Made by a program: the position numbers and the translations under genes. This document shows positions 15,921 to 24,057 of a stretch of DNA of 29,636 bases, piece by piece; position 1 is the stretch's first letter; every line of letters starts with the position of its first letter. The DNA is taken from assembly GCA_964518875.1 (NCBI GenBank), contig CAZFHI010000022.1, forward strand, positions 1 to 29,636, written 5' to 3'. Source of the DNA: DTU024 sp964518875 (GTDB taxonomy: Bacteria; Bacillota; Clostridia; Christensenellales; Aristaeellaceae). Under the pieces are notes generated by a model. It ran no database searches, had not been told where the DNA came from, and saw only the letters and a list, made by a program, of their open reading frames with translations.

Positions 15921-15956
15921 AAGCTCCTTCAGGCAACCCTATGCCTGAAGGAGCTT
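15921..15956 (-). terminator. Long perfect hairpin at the convergent end, terminator for uxaE
   Basis: AAGCTCCTTCAGGC (15921-15934) and GCCTGAAGGAGCTT (15943-15956) form a perfect 14-bp stem around an 8-base loop. On the minus strand it is followed, after a short gap, by TTTTTT (15910-15905). It therefore best serves the hexuronate operon, and it may also block plus-strand transcription from fucU. Confidence 0.8.
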
Positions 15957-16087
15957 GTTAATTGCCGCAGACTGCGCGCGCTGATATTTATTCAGATTTA
16001 TAACGGTATGATATCTATTCTGGCTATCCAAGCTTTTGCTGGATTAATACAAAAGCGATGCTTTTTATGACCAGCGCGCTTTTTGAT

Positions 16088-17506
16088 TTAGTTATTATTT
16101 AACAATGCATTTATATGATGCTCTATATGTTCGTCTAACAGCCTGCTGTAATCGGCATGGTAACGCTTTAATATTTTAAACAGACGGTCGCGGAATATGT
16201 ATTGCGAATTCTCGTCCTTAGCGCGCAATATTTCCCCGTACGTTATATGCATAAGCTGCCTTGCGTCCTTGTTTTTCATTAAATCCGGCAGTTCATCGTC
16301 GCTTAATTTATTAAGCGGGGGTATATTTGTTAAATCCGTAGTTACAACATAGTACTTTCTTGCTTTTTCAAAGGAATTTAAGGCAAATTCATGCATTTCA
16401 CGGTAGAAGCCAGGCGATTTCATGGCTATAAGCTTAACAGCTTCAAGCCAGTTTGTGCCGGCTGTTTTTATGTGGAAATGTTTTTTTGTAACGCGGCCTA
16501 TAACGGGGAACACGCTGAATTTATCAGAGCCTGAATGTATGCTGAGCTTATATCCGAACTTTTCCGCTATAGCCTGGTGTATTACGAGCTCTTCTTCAAA
16601 AGCCTCAAGGTTTCCTATATAGTCTATGCCCTTCTGGAATTCGCCTATAAATCTAAGCGCCATGGACTGGAACTCAATACCGCGTTTTTTTAATTCGCTC
16701 GCTATTATGTAGTGTTGCACGGGCTTAGTGGGAGTGGAGGTTTCATCCATGGATATTTCAAAATCCAGATCTTTATTTTCTATAAATTTTTTGTAGACAA
16801 GCTCTATATATTTAATGGCGTCGCCATATATAATGCCTGTTTGCGCGGTGTCCTCCTCAGTGATTATTATTTCGTGTCCGCACGCTAAAGAAACGCTTTC
16901 GCCTATATAGCTCTGCAAATTTATGCTGCTGCTTTGATTTTTTATGTCTTCATGTATCTGCTCGCTTAAGTCAAGCGTTATCATGCTGACGCCGCTTTCT
17001 ATTGCGTAGCGGATTTCGTCAAACGTTTTAAGGTGGTCCCCGTCAGCGCCGTAGCCTGATTTATATCCGTTTTTAAATACGGAAAATGTAACCGCGTCAA
17101 GAACATCGTTATAGCTGCGGTTTGTAAGCTTAAGCTCTCTTATTGACTGCTGAGCGAACACAGGGAAAATTTCCGGATGCTTTTTTACCGCTTCTATATG
17201 CCCGTCCGTCGCTATGCCAAGCCTGTCGCCAAGGCCCATGCTTATATCCTTTTTAAGCCCGCGCGCAGGGGCGGTAAAAGGGAACAGTTTGCGCAGCAGA
17301 TCAGCGTTTTCATGTGTTTTTTCCGCCAGCAATACGTTTTTTCCGCCTTCAAAAACCTTTTTGCCATCAAAGCCTAAGCTGTCGCCTGTAACAACGATGT
17401 AATCTTCATCTTCCCTGCACGCCATCATGACCGTGCTGTCCTTGTAAAGGTTTATTGATTTCTCATATGGTTTTAAGCCCAGGGATTCTAAACAACTGCG
17501 TTCCAC
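16088..17506 (-). CDS. uxaE: Tagaturonate/fructuronate epimerase
   Basis: A UxaE-family enzyme that interconverts D-tagaturonate and D-fructuronate, first characterised in Thermotoga. With it, galacturonate and glucuronate need only one downstream branch. The protein has 472 residues. Recognisable stretches include 'SMGLGDRLGIATDGHIEAVK', 'KSGYGADGDHLKT', 'HSGSDKFSVFPVIGR' and 'HIKTAGTNWLEAVK'. The start is GTG 17506, since AGGAGG lies 6 bases before it and inside the end of uxaC. The ATG at 17527 would put the ribosome binding site inside the coding region and overlap uxaC by 20 bases. The stop of uxaC and this start are one base apart, so translation is probably coupled. Confidence 0.88.
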   Translation of the reverse strand: MERSCLESLGLKPYEKSINLYKDSTVMMACREDEDYIVVTGDSLGFDGKKVFEGGKNVLLAEKTHENADLLRKLFPFTAPARGLKKDISMGLGDRLGIATDGHIEAVKKHPEIFPVFAQQSIRELKLTNRSYNDVLDAVTFSVFKNGYKSGYGADGDHLKTFDEIRYAIESGVSMITLDLSEQIHEDIKNQSSSINLQSYIGESVSLACGHEIIITEEDTAQTGIIYGDAIKYIELVYKKFIENKDLDFEISMDETSTPTKPVQHYIIASELKKRGIEFQSMALRFIGEFQKGIDYIGNLEAFEEELVIHQAIAEKFGYKLSIHSGSDKFSVFPVIGRVTKKHFHIKTAGTNWLEAVKLIAMKSPGFYREMHEFALNSFEKARKYYVVTTDLTNIPPLNKLSDDELPDLMKNKDARQLMHITYGEILRAKDENSQYIFRDRLFKILKRYHADYSRLLDEHIEHHINALLNNN

Positions 17507-17507
17507 A

Positions 17508-18911
17508 TTAAACCTCCTGAAATCCAAAATACGAAACAGCGTTATTGTAGCATATATCTTTAACTAAATCGGAAAGCATTTTAAAATCAGCCGGATATTC
17601 GCCGTTTTCTACAAGATCGCCTATAAGATTGCATAGTATTCTTCTAAAATATTCGTGCCTTGCATAGCTTAAGAAGCTTCTTGAATCCGTAAGCATGCCT
17701 ATAAAGTTGCCAAGGACAGACATATTCGCAAGGTTCATAAGATGAGCTTCCATGCCCTGCTTGGTATCGTTATACCACCATGCGCTGCCGTGCTGCAGCC
17801 AGCCCGCGTGCCCGCTGTTTTGGAAGCAGCCTATTATGCTTTCTATCTGCGCGTTGTCGCACGGGTTAAGCGAATAAACAATCATCTTAGGCAAAGCCCC
17901 GTTTTCATTCATCTTATTTAACAGCCGCCCTAATTTATCGCCGCTGAAAGGCGCTCCGTTAATCGCGTCATAGCCGGTATCAGGCCCTAAAACGCCAAAC
18001 GCGTTTTTGTTAACATTGCGAAAGGCGCCGTAATGTATCTGCATTATTATGTTTTTTTCATAGTACAGCTTTGCTAAAAAGCAGAGTATGTCTGTCTTGT
18101 ACGCTTCCACTTCTTCCGAAGTAACGGCGCCGCCGCCAAGAGCCTTTTTGAAAATGCTTTCAACATCTGATCCTTCATTAAATACAACATAATTAAGCGC
18201 GTGGTCGGATACGCGGCAGCCCATTTCAACAAAATAATCGAGCCTTTTTTCTATGGATTTTTTTAATGAATCCAAATCAGTTATTTTTTGACCTGAAGCT
18301 TTTTCAAGCTTTTTCAAATAAGCATTAAATCCTTCGCTTTCTATATTGAGCAACTTGTCGGGACGGAAAGCTGGAAACACCTTAAAGCCTATTGCGCTGT
18401 CTTCCTTTATTTTCCTGTGCCAGATAAGATCGTCAGCCGGGTCGTCCGTCGTGCAAATAATCTTCACGTTGGATTTTTCTATTATCTTTCTCACAGAAAG
18501 AGCCTTAAGCTTTTCATTTGCCTTTTCCCAAATTGAATTACAGGTGTCAGGTGAAAGCGCGTCGTAAATATCAAAGTAGCGCTGCAGCTCCAGGTGAGTC
18601 CATGTATAAAGCGGGTTGCCTATCAGCTTTGGCATAGTTAACGCCCATTTCTGGAACTTCTCATACGGGCTTGCCGCGCCTGTAATGTATTTTTCATCTA
18701 TGCCGTTGTTTCTCATCACGCGCCATTTATAGTGATCCCCGCCTAACCACACCTCTGTAATGTCGTTAAACGTTTTGTCCTCATAAATTTCCTGCGGATT
18801 TATGTGGCAGTGATAGTCGACAATAGGCTGGTTTTCAGCGTACTCATGAAAAAGAACCTTTGCTGTTTCAGTATTCAGTAAAAAATCTTCCCCCATAAAC
18901 TTAGTGCTCAT
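17508..18911 (-). CDS. uxaC: Uronate (glucuronate/galacturonate) isomerase
   Basis: Converts D-glucuronate to D-fructuronate and D-galacturonate to D-tagaturonate, the first cytoplasmic step of hexuronate breakdown. It has 467 residues, the usual length for this amidohydrolase-superfamily enzyme. The metal-binding 'VDYHCHINPQEIYEDK' carries His34-x-His36; further family stretches are 'GGDHYKWRVMRNNGI', 'TDDPADDL', 'QIHYGAFRNVN' and 'LTDSRSFLSYARHEYFRRIL' in part. AAGGAGG is well placed before the ATG. It follows the GntR-type gene by 24 bases and is coupled to uxaE. No reductase, kinase or aldolase of the pathway is in the window. Confidence 0.95.
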   Translation of the reverse strand: MSTKFMGEDFLLNTETAKVLFHEYAENQPIVDYHCHINPQEIYEDKTFNDITEVWLGGDHYKWRVMRNNGIDEKYITGAASPYEKFQKWALTMPKLIGNPLYTWTHLELQRYFDIYDALSPDTCNSIWEKANEKLKALSVRKIIEKSNVKIICTTDDPADDLIWHRKIKEDSAIGFKVFPAFRPDKLLNIESEGFNAYLKKLEKASGQKITDLDSLKKSIEKRLDYFVEMGCRVSDHALNYVVFNEGSDVESIFKKALGGGAVTSEEVEAYKTDILCFLAKLYYEKNIIMQIHYGAFRNVNKNAFGVLGPDTGYDAINGAPFSGDKLGRLLNKMNENGALPKMIVYSLNPCDNAQIESIIGCFQNSGHAGWLQHGSAWWYNDTKQGMEAHLMNLANMSVLGNFIGMLTDSRSFLSYARHEYFRRILCNLIGDLVENGEYPADFKMLSDLVKDICYNNAVSYFGFQEV

Positions 18912-18935
18912 ACGAACCTCCTTGATTATTTATTT

Positions 18936-19622
18936 TCATTTTAACTCTCCTTTCAATTTTTTTTCAATATCCAACATAGTGGTTTGAATGTGCCGCCTGG
19001 TAAATTCATCTGCTGAATCAGCGTCTTTATCTTTTATGGCGCTTAGTATATGCTTGTGGAAATATACCGCTCTTGAAAAACTGCCCTTTAAATTTGATGT
19101 TTGTTGGTATCCATGCTCAATGGCTTCAAAAATTACGGGGTAGACGCGCTTAAGCACATCGTTTTTCAAGCACTGGCCGATAGCGATATGGAACTTGTAA
19201 TCAGTTGAGTGATAATCTTCGCCCTTTTTGCCTGTCGCTTCCATCTCGTCTATAAGCTGAGACATTATTTCTATATCTTCTTTTGTCCTGCGCAGGGCGG
19301 CAATTCTCGCTATATCAGGTTCCATAATGAGCCTGACTTCCATAAGCTCGGGCAAAAGCCTGCTTTGGTTTGTAAAGCTCAATCCAAGCGGGTCCCTGGA
19401 AAGCCCTGTATTTAACGCTACGAACGAACCAAGGCCATGTTTAATTTCTACAATATTTTCTGCTTCTAAAATTTTCATGGCTTCTCTTATCGTGGAGCGG
19501 CTTACAAGAAACTTATCGGAAAGCGCTTTTTCTGTCGGCAGCTTTTGTCCTGCCTTAATTTCTTCTCCTATAATATAATCACGAATCTGGTTTGCCACAT
19601 AGTCTGGGAGTCTTGCCTGCAT
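18936..19622 (-). CDS. GntR-family (FadR/FCD) regulator of the hexuronate operon
   Basis: A 228-residue regulator. The N-terminal winged helix has 'YVANQIRDYIIGEEIKAGQK', 'LPTEKALSDKFLVSRSTIRE' and 'LEAENIVEIKHGLGSFV'. The all-helical FCD effector domain follows ('LLPELMEVRLIMEPDIARIA', and later 'FHIAIGQCLKND'). Members next to uronate genes, such as UxuR and ExuR, respond to hexuronates or their keto forms. As first gene of the operon it probably regulates itself; a 10-bp inverted repeat brackets its promoter. AGAGGTG precedes the ATG. Confidence 0.92.
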   Translation of the reverse strand: MQARLPDYVANQIRDYIIGEEIKAGQKLPTEKALSDKFLVSRSTIREAMKILEAENIVEIKHGLGSFVALNTGLSRDPLGLSFTNQSRLLPELMEVRLIMEPDIARIAALRRTKEDIEIMSQLIDEMEATGKKGEDYHSTDYKFHIAIGQCLKNDVLKRVYPVIFEAIEHGYQQTSNLKGSFSRAVYFHKHILSAIKDKDADSADEFTRRHIQTTMLDIEKKLKGELK

Positions 19623-19642
19623 TTACGCACCTCTTTATAATT

Positions 19643-19695
19643 CAGCGGTTATCTGATGTCTGTTGTCTGAACTCTACCATAGAAAATAACCGCTG
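19643..19695. promoter_or_regulatory. Separated inverted repeat around the GntR-uxaCE promoter
   Basis: CAGCGGTTAT (19643-19652) and ATAACCGCTG (19686-19695) are perfect reverse complements with 33 bases between. One arm overlaps the -35 box and the other lies downstream of the predicted transcript start. Only one arm is transcribed, so an RNA hairpin is excluded and a DNA-binding role is likely. Between them the 7-mer TCTGATG/TCTGTTG/TCTGAAC is repeated at 19652-19672. Confidence 0.6.
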
Positions 19696-19699
19696 TCAA
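19671..19699 (-). promoter_or_regulatory. Promoter of the GntR-uxaC-uxaE operon
   Basis: On the minus strand TTGACA (19699-19694), a 17-base spacer, and TAGAGT (19676-19671) preceded by an extended TGG. The predicted start is near 19664, about 40 bases before the GntR start codon. Confidence 0.82.
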
Positions 19700-20186
19700 G
19701 CCTTAAACGGTTTTTAAGGCGAAAACTAATATCTTCGTAAGAACACCCGTTGTGACGGAAAGCTGACAGTTTTAAAAAGCATATTTAAACCATTAAATAT
19801 TTTGAAATGCCTTTATTCAGCGCTTATAGTTTTATATTTAATTCATCTCAAACTGGAATAGTTTGAAAAAATCTTTTATGCTTTATTTGCAGTTTATTCA
19901 GCCGGCATATTGTCGTCGGCTTTTTGGCGGTATCGCTAAAATGAAAGATTCTTTTACGCTATTTAAAATAAGCATGAGACTAACTGTTAAGCAAAGCGCT
20001 GTTACTTTAAAAACAGCTTCGTATCGTATTAAAAATTTGAACGAAAAAAATATGCGCTATAAAAAAGCGTTGATATATATTTTTTTTAAAAACCGTAAGA
20101 ATTTAAAACTTTTGTATGCGATTTTACTGGAAAAATTCTGGCTGAAGTGTTAGCATATTATACAAATGAAGGACTGGAGGGATAGG
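19700..20186. other. Divergent intergenic region between the GntR gene and galE
   Basis: About 490 AT-rich bases with no convincing gene. Plus-strand structures include a hairpin with T-run (19900-19925) and a weaker stem at 20053-20069 leading into a run of eight T's (20080-20087). A 96-codon TTG-initiated reading frame at 19863-20153 lacks a ribosome binding site and resembles no family I know. The galE promoter is not obvious; a TATTAT at 20156-20161 has no good -35. Confidence 0.45.
19900..19925 (+). terminator. Terminator-like hairpin in the galE upstream region
   Basis: AGCCG (19900-19904) pairs with CGGCT (19917-19921), extended inward by a G-U and a C-G pair, and runs into TTTTT. No gene to its left on this strand would need it. 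It may end a small transcript or attenuate the galE leader. Confidence 0.45.
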
Positions 20187-21200
20187 ATGAGCATTTTAGT
20201 AACCGGCGGCGCAGGATATATAGGCTCTCATACATGCGTTAAGCTGTTGGAGGCGGGATACGACATAGTAGTTGTGGACGACCTTGTAAACAGCCATATA
20301 AAGGCGATAGACAGGATAAAAGAGCTTACAGGCAAGGATTTCCCTTTCTACAAATATGACCTGCGCGATGAAATACAGACTGAGAAAGTCTTTTCAGAAA
20401 ACGATATAAGCTGCATAATTCACTTCGCTGGTCTTAAAGCCGTTGGAGAATCTGTTGAAAAACCGCTTGAATACTACGAAAACAATATTGTTTCTACACT
20501 TACGCTGTGCAAGCTTATGAAAAAATATTCGGTTAAGCAAATAATATTTTCATCTTCAGCTACTGTTTATAAGCCAGGTTCTGCCATGCCCGTATCAGAA
20601 GACGCGGAGCTTGGCTGCACCAACCCTTATGGCTGGACGAAATATATGATAGAGCGCATTTTAACAGACGTAGCTTTTGCGGAAAAAGACTGGTCCGTTG
20701 TGCTTCTGCGCTACTTTAACCCGATAGGCGCCCATGAAAGCGGCCTTATAGGGGAGGATCCTTCCGGAATACCGAACAACCTTGTCCCTTATATTACACA
20801 AACCGCTCTTGGGAGGCTTGAAAAGCTGAGCGTATTCGGCGACGACTACGACACGCATGACGGCACTGGCGTACGCGACTACATACACGTGCAGGATCTG
20901 GCGAAAGGCCACGTAGACGCTATAAAATATGCAAAAGAGCACAAGGGAACGATTGCCATAAACTTGGGAACAGGCCAGGGTTACAGCGTGCTTGATATAG
21001 TAAAGACGTTTGAAAAAGTAAACGGAGTGAAAGTGCCTTATGAAATAGCGCCGCGCCGCGCGGGCGATGTCGCCACGGTTTACGCTGACCCCAAAAAAGC
21101 CGAAAAACTGCTTAACTGGAAAGCTGAAAAAACACTGGAAGATATGTGCCGCGACAGCTGGAGATGGCAGAAACAAAACCCGAACGGATATGAAGGATAA
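20187..21200 (+). CDS. galE: UDP-glucose 4-epimerase
   Basis: Interconverts UDP-galactose and UDP-glucose (NAD-dependent, cytoplasmic), serving the Leloir pathway and surface-polysaccharide precursors. It has 337 residues, close to the standard 338. The NAD-binding 'VTGGAGYIGSHT' starts at residue 5. The catalytic set is Ser124 in 'SSSATVY', Tyr148 and Lys152 in 'NPYGWTKYMIE'. 'RDYIHVQDLAKGH' and 'NLGTGQGYSVLD' are also typical. The start is ATG 20187, because GGAGGG lies 7 bases upstream and the protein then begins exactly where homologues do; an in-frame ATG at 20166 would precede that site. It stands alone between two intergenic regions. Confidence 0.96.
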   Translation: MSILVTGGAGYIGSHTCVKLLEAGYDIVVVDDLVNSHIKAIDRIKELTGKDFPFYKYDLRDEIQTEKVFSENDISCIIHFAGLKAVGESVEKPLEYYENNIVSTLTLCKLMKKYSVKQIIFSSSATVYKPGSAMPVSEDAELGCTNPYGWTKYMIERILTDVAFAEKDWSVVLLRYFNPIGAHESGLIGEDPSGIPNNLVPYITQTALGRLEKLSVFGDDYDTHDGTGVRDYIHVQDLAKGHVDAIKYAKEHKGTIAINLGTGQGYSVLDIVKTFEKVNGVKVPYEIAPRRAGDVATVYADPKKAEKLLNWKAEKTLEDMCRDSWRWQKQNPNGYEG

Positions 21201-21240
21201 AAAACTTAAGCGCCTGCTTATCGCGGGCGCATATTTTTTT
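21201..21240. terminator. Bidirectional terminator between galE and the secreted-protein gene
   Basis: GCGCCTGC (21210-21217) pairs with GCGGGCGC (21223-21230), 8 bp with one G-U, around TTATC. On the plus strand ATATTTTTTT follows. On the minus strand the same stem is followed by TTAAGTTTTTT. It can end both converging transcripts. Confidence 0.82.
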
Positions 21241-21372
21241 AAACGTGATAAAAGCTAATATATTTAAGCAAATAATTATTTAATTGTTAGCGCGGTTATA
21301 AAAAGCAAACTTTATATAGCGACGCTTGTGCAAAAGATTATCGCGAATGTATATAGCTGCACGCTAATTAAT

Positions 21373-22521
21373 TTAATAGGCATGCTGCAAAGAATTAAAT
21401 ATATATTTTGTTAGCCGCCAATTTGATGAATCCTGATTCTTTTCTATGCAAATGAATTCGTTATCAGTCTCATCTAATATCAGGGCTTCAGCTTTTATAT
21501 CAAGGGGTAATTGCTCGGGAGCGCTGGTTATTATACCGGGCTTTTTTGAGTATGTTTGAGAGGACTCCTGCCAGCATTCATTTACGGCAAGCAGATAATG
21601 TTCTGATCCGATGAGTCCTGACATATATGAGGCGTCTGGCAAAGCGGCTATATTTCTGTCTATAATAAGTTCTTTAGATGTTTTATCATATGCAAGCAGA
21701 TTATTTACGGTATTTTCTTTGTTGAGCAGAACATAAAAAATATCTTGAGCATTGCTTACTGCTAACCCTATTATTGATTGATATGAAGCGACGCCTGGAT
21801 AGTTAAGTAAATATATGTTTTCCTGCAATGCGTCTTTTGCGCTGTACTCGCGCAACTCTATTTGATTTTGCTCATTAAATTGGACGATATATAAAAGATC
21901 TTTTTCTGTATCTGCTGACGCTGCAAAACCCGTATCCCAAATTTTAGTTTGCGTTTTTTTGCCTGTAGGCATATGCTCAATTTCAAGCGAATAATATGCG
22001 CTTGCGTCTATTTCATCAAATAAATGCGCTTGCCGCTTCAATGTAAAATTCCCAATGTTTTGCACATAAGAAGCCTGTCCTAACTTGTAGTTCTTTTTAT
22101 GTTCTTCAATTAAGCGCCCGTCAAAGGAATATTCATACACCAGGCTTGTTTCCATAGCTGCAACATCGTGGAACAATTCGCAGGTGAAGCTGTTGCTTTT
22201 AATAGTAATCTGGGCGCTTGGAACAATATGATTTTCCGGAATAAAAGTTAATAGCTTTTTTGTAAAAACCTGCTTGTCTTGCGGAATCAACAGATCTATT
22301 TGATAAATTTCTTTGTCTATGTTCTTGATTTGCGCAAAATAAATAACGAGTATGGAACCGTTTGGCAGAAGCTCCGCTTTTTCTATATGCAAGGGGTTCA
22401 AGCCAAACTGAACGTCGTACTCGCTATACTTTACAGGGCCGTAATCTTGAGCAAACACATTTGCAGTAACTAAAGTTATAAGAATTATAAATACGGCGGC
22501 TGCACGTTTATTTTTATTCAT
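21373..22521 (-). CDS. Predicted secreted protein of unknown function
   Basis: A protein of ~382 residues with an N-terminal signal peptide (NKNKR, hydrophobic 'AAAVFIILITLVTANVFA', cleavage before QDYG). The mature part is rich in beta strands and repeats patterns such as 'ELLPNGSILVIYF', 'DLLYIVQFNEQNQIELREY', 'AQDIFYVLLNKENTVNNLLA' and 'SGLIGSEHYLLAVNECW'. These suggest a beta-propeller-like architecture. I recognise no catalytic motif or named family. It could bind a surface or extracellular ligand. Two ATGs (22527, 22521) are possible; AAGGGA is better spaced for 22521. It is a single-gene unit, converging on galE. Confidence 0.7.
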   Translation of the reverse strand: MNKNKRAAAVFIILITLVTANVFAQDYGPVKYSEYDVQFGLNPLHIEKAELLPNGSILVIYFAQIKNIDKEIYQIDLLIPQDKQVFTKKLLTFIPENHIVPSAQITIKSNSFTCELFHDVAAMETSLVYEYSFDGRLIEEHKKNYKLGQASYVQNIGNFTLKRQAHLFDEIDASAYYSLEIEHMPTGKKTQTKIWDTGFAASADTEKDLLYIVQFNEQNQIELREYSAKDALQENIYLLNYPGVASYQSIIGLAVSNAQDIFYVLLNKENTVNNLLAYDKTSKELIIDRNIAALPDASYMSGLIGSEHYLLAVNECWQESSQTYSKKPGIITSAPEQLPLDIKAEALILDETDNEFICIEKNQDSSNWRLTKYIFNSLQHAY

Positions 22522-22527
22522 ATACAT

Positions 22528-22785
22528 ATTTCCCTTGAAAAATTGTCATATATAGAAAGCAACGCTGATTTAAATAAACGCTCAAGCGTTAAACTTGTGG
22601 CTTTATATAACATGTGCCGCTATGCAGTGTACGCCGGAATTTTGTCTGTTTACCGTTGCGAGTAAACTGAATATCAATAAACAGCGCTGTTTTTGTAAAA
22701 GCTTAATGCAAATAAGCGTCATGTAATCACTAATAAACTGTTGCGCTGTTTATATACGGCGCGGCAACAGCAAATAAAATTTTTA
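22528..22785. other. Intergenic region with several dyads
   Basis: About 260 bases between the secreted-protein gene and the end of the exporter/oxidoreductase operon. It contains AACGCT-CA-AGCGTT (22577-22590), a perfect dyad upstream of the secreted-protein gene that could be an operator. It also holds the palindrome ACAGCGCTGT (22681-22690) and the terminator candidate at 22738-22770. No ORF is convincing. Confidence 0.5.
22738..22770 (-). terminator. Likely terminator of the exporter/oxidoreductase operon
   Basis: CTGTTGC (22738-22744) and GCAACAG (22764-22770) form a 7-bp outer stem. On the minus strand it is followed by TTTATTAG. The T-run is imperfect, so this is a moderate call. Confidence 0.45.
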
Positions 22786-24057
22786 TCAAACGGCTTTTTC
22801 CGGAAGTATGGCTATTTTAAGGCTGCCCTGCTCCTTTATTTTTTCAAGCATATCATGTGTAATTGGCATATTTACCATTTCCCCGGGAGTAAGTATCATT
22901 TTTTTGCGGCTTTGTATTGGGATATCGCCTGCGAACAAAGTAAGAAAATGATTTTTATATACGTTATCCGGCCTGAACATAACGTGAACGGTTTCCTGCT
23001 CGTCTGCAAAAATAGTCTGCGGCACGCATCCGCGTACGCCTGTGCCGTCAAGCACCGGAATAGCAGCTTTGCTTTCTTCTCCACTCTGGACGTATTCCGC
23101 GGCCATTCTGCCCGCTATAAAGCTTTCCTCGCTCACGTTATCCACAAGATCGTGCACGTGCAGCACGTTGCCGCAGGCGAATATGCCGGGGCGGCTGGTT
23201 TCAAAATGATTGTTTACAACGGCGCCGTTGGTGGCGGGAGATAATTTTATTCTGGCGCCGCGGCTGAGCTCGTTTTCAGGTATCAGGCCTACTGACAGCA
23301 AAAGCGTGTCGCATTTTATGTTAAATTCGCTTCCGGGTATCGGCCTGCGGTTTTTATCTACCTTTGACACCGTTACGCTTTCAACGCGGTCTTTACCCTG
23401 TATATCTGTGACTGTATGCTCAAGGTAGAGAGGAATATCGTAGTCGTTAAGGCACTGAACTATGTTGCGGTTAAGCCCGCTTGAATACGGCATTATTTCA
23501 ACGCACGCAAGAACTTTGGCGCCCTGAAGCGTCATGCGCCTAGCCATTATAAGGCCTATGTCGCCGGAGCCTAAGACAACAATGCGTTTTCCCGTACGAT
23601 AGCCCTGCATGTTCATGAATTTTTGAGCCGTGCCTGCTGAATATATACCGGCGGGTCGCGTACCGGGAATGGCGAGCGCGCCGCGAGGACGCTCTCTGCA
23701 GCCCATGGCAAGCACAACGGCCTTAGCCTTGTATTGAACAACGCCGTCTTTTTCGCTTATGGCCGTAACAATTTTATCACCGCTTACGTCAAGCACGGTA
23801 ACGCCTGTGCGCATATCTATCTGAAGCCTTTTTGCCTGCTCTATATCCCTTGCCGCATATTCAGGCCCCGTAAGCTCTTCGTTAAACCTGTGCAGACCGA
23901 AGCCGTTGTGTATGCATTGCTGCAATATGCCGCCCAAGTGAGAGTCTCTTTCAAGCACAAGTATATCCTGCACGCCCTGCTGCTTTGCTGCAATGGCGGC
24001 GGCAAGCCCCGCGGGGCCCGCTCCTACTATTATTATGTCTTTTGCTATTGTGTTCAT
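22786..24057 (-). CDS. FAD/NAD(P)-dependent oxidoreductase, partner of a GlpA-like dehydrogenase
   Basis: A 423-residue flavoprotein of the pyridine-nucleotide-disulfide-reductase fold. It has the FAD-binding 'DIIIVGAGPAGLAAAIAAKQ', 'GGILQQCIHNGFGLHRFNEE', a second dinucleotide site 'IVVLGSGDIGLIMARR', and 'GIFACGNVLHVHDLVDNVS' near the second FAD segment. This type is commonly encoded directly after a GlpA-like [2Fe-2S] flavoprotein and is thought to pass its electrons to NAD or another acceptor. The ATG overlaps the stop of the upstream gene (ATGA) and is preceded by GGAGGAG. A longer reading upstream to 24195 runs through the neighbour's coding region and is rejected. The DUF1667 protein that often completes such sets is not found after it. 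Confidence 0.88.
   Translation of the reverse strand: MNTIAKDIIIVGAGPAGLAAAIAAKQQGVQDILVLERDSHLGGILQQCIHNGFGLHRFNEELTGPEYAARDIEQAKRLQIDMRTGVTVLDVSGDKIVTAISEKDGVVQYKAKAVVLAMGCRERPRGALAIPGTRPAGIYSAGTAQKFMNMQGYRTGKRIVVLGSGDIGLIMARRMTLQGAKVLACVEIMPYSSGLNRNIVQCLNDYDIPLYLEHTVTDIQGKDRVESVTVSKVDKNRRPIPGSEFNIKCDTLLLSVGLIPENELSRGARIKLSPATNGAVVNNHFETSRPGIFACGNVLHVHDLVDNVSEESFIAGRMAAEYVQSGEESKAAIPVLDGTGVRGCVPQTIFADEQETVHVMFRPDNVYKNHFLTLFAGDIPIQSRKKMILTPGEMVNMPITHDMLEKIKEQGSLKIAILPEKAV

Noticed and set aside
19863..20153. 96-codon TTG-initiated ORF in the galE upstream region
   Set aside because: It has no ribosome binding site, a composition rich in K, L, F and I as expected of translated AT-rich DNA, no family resemblance, and terminator-like structures inside it.
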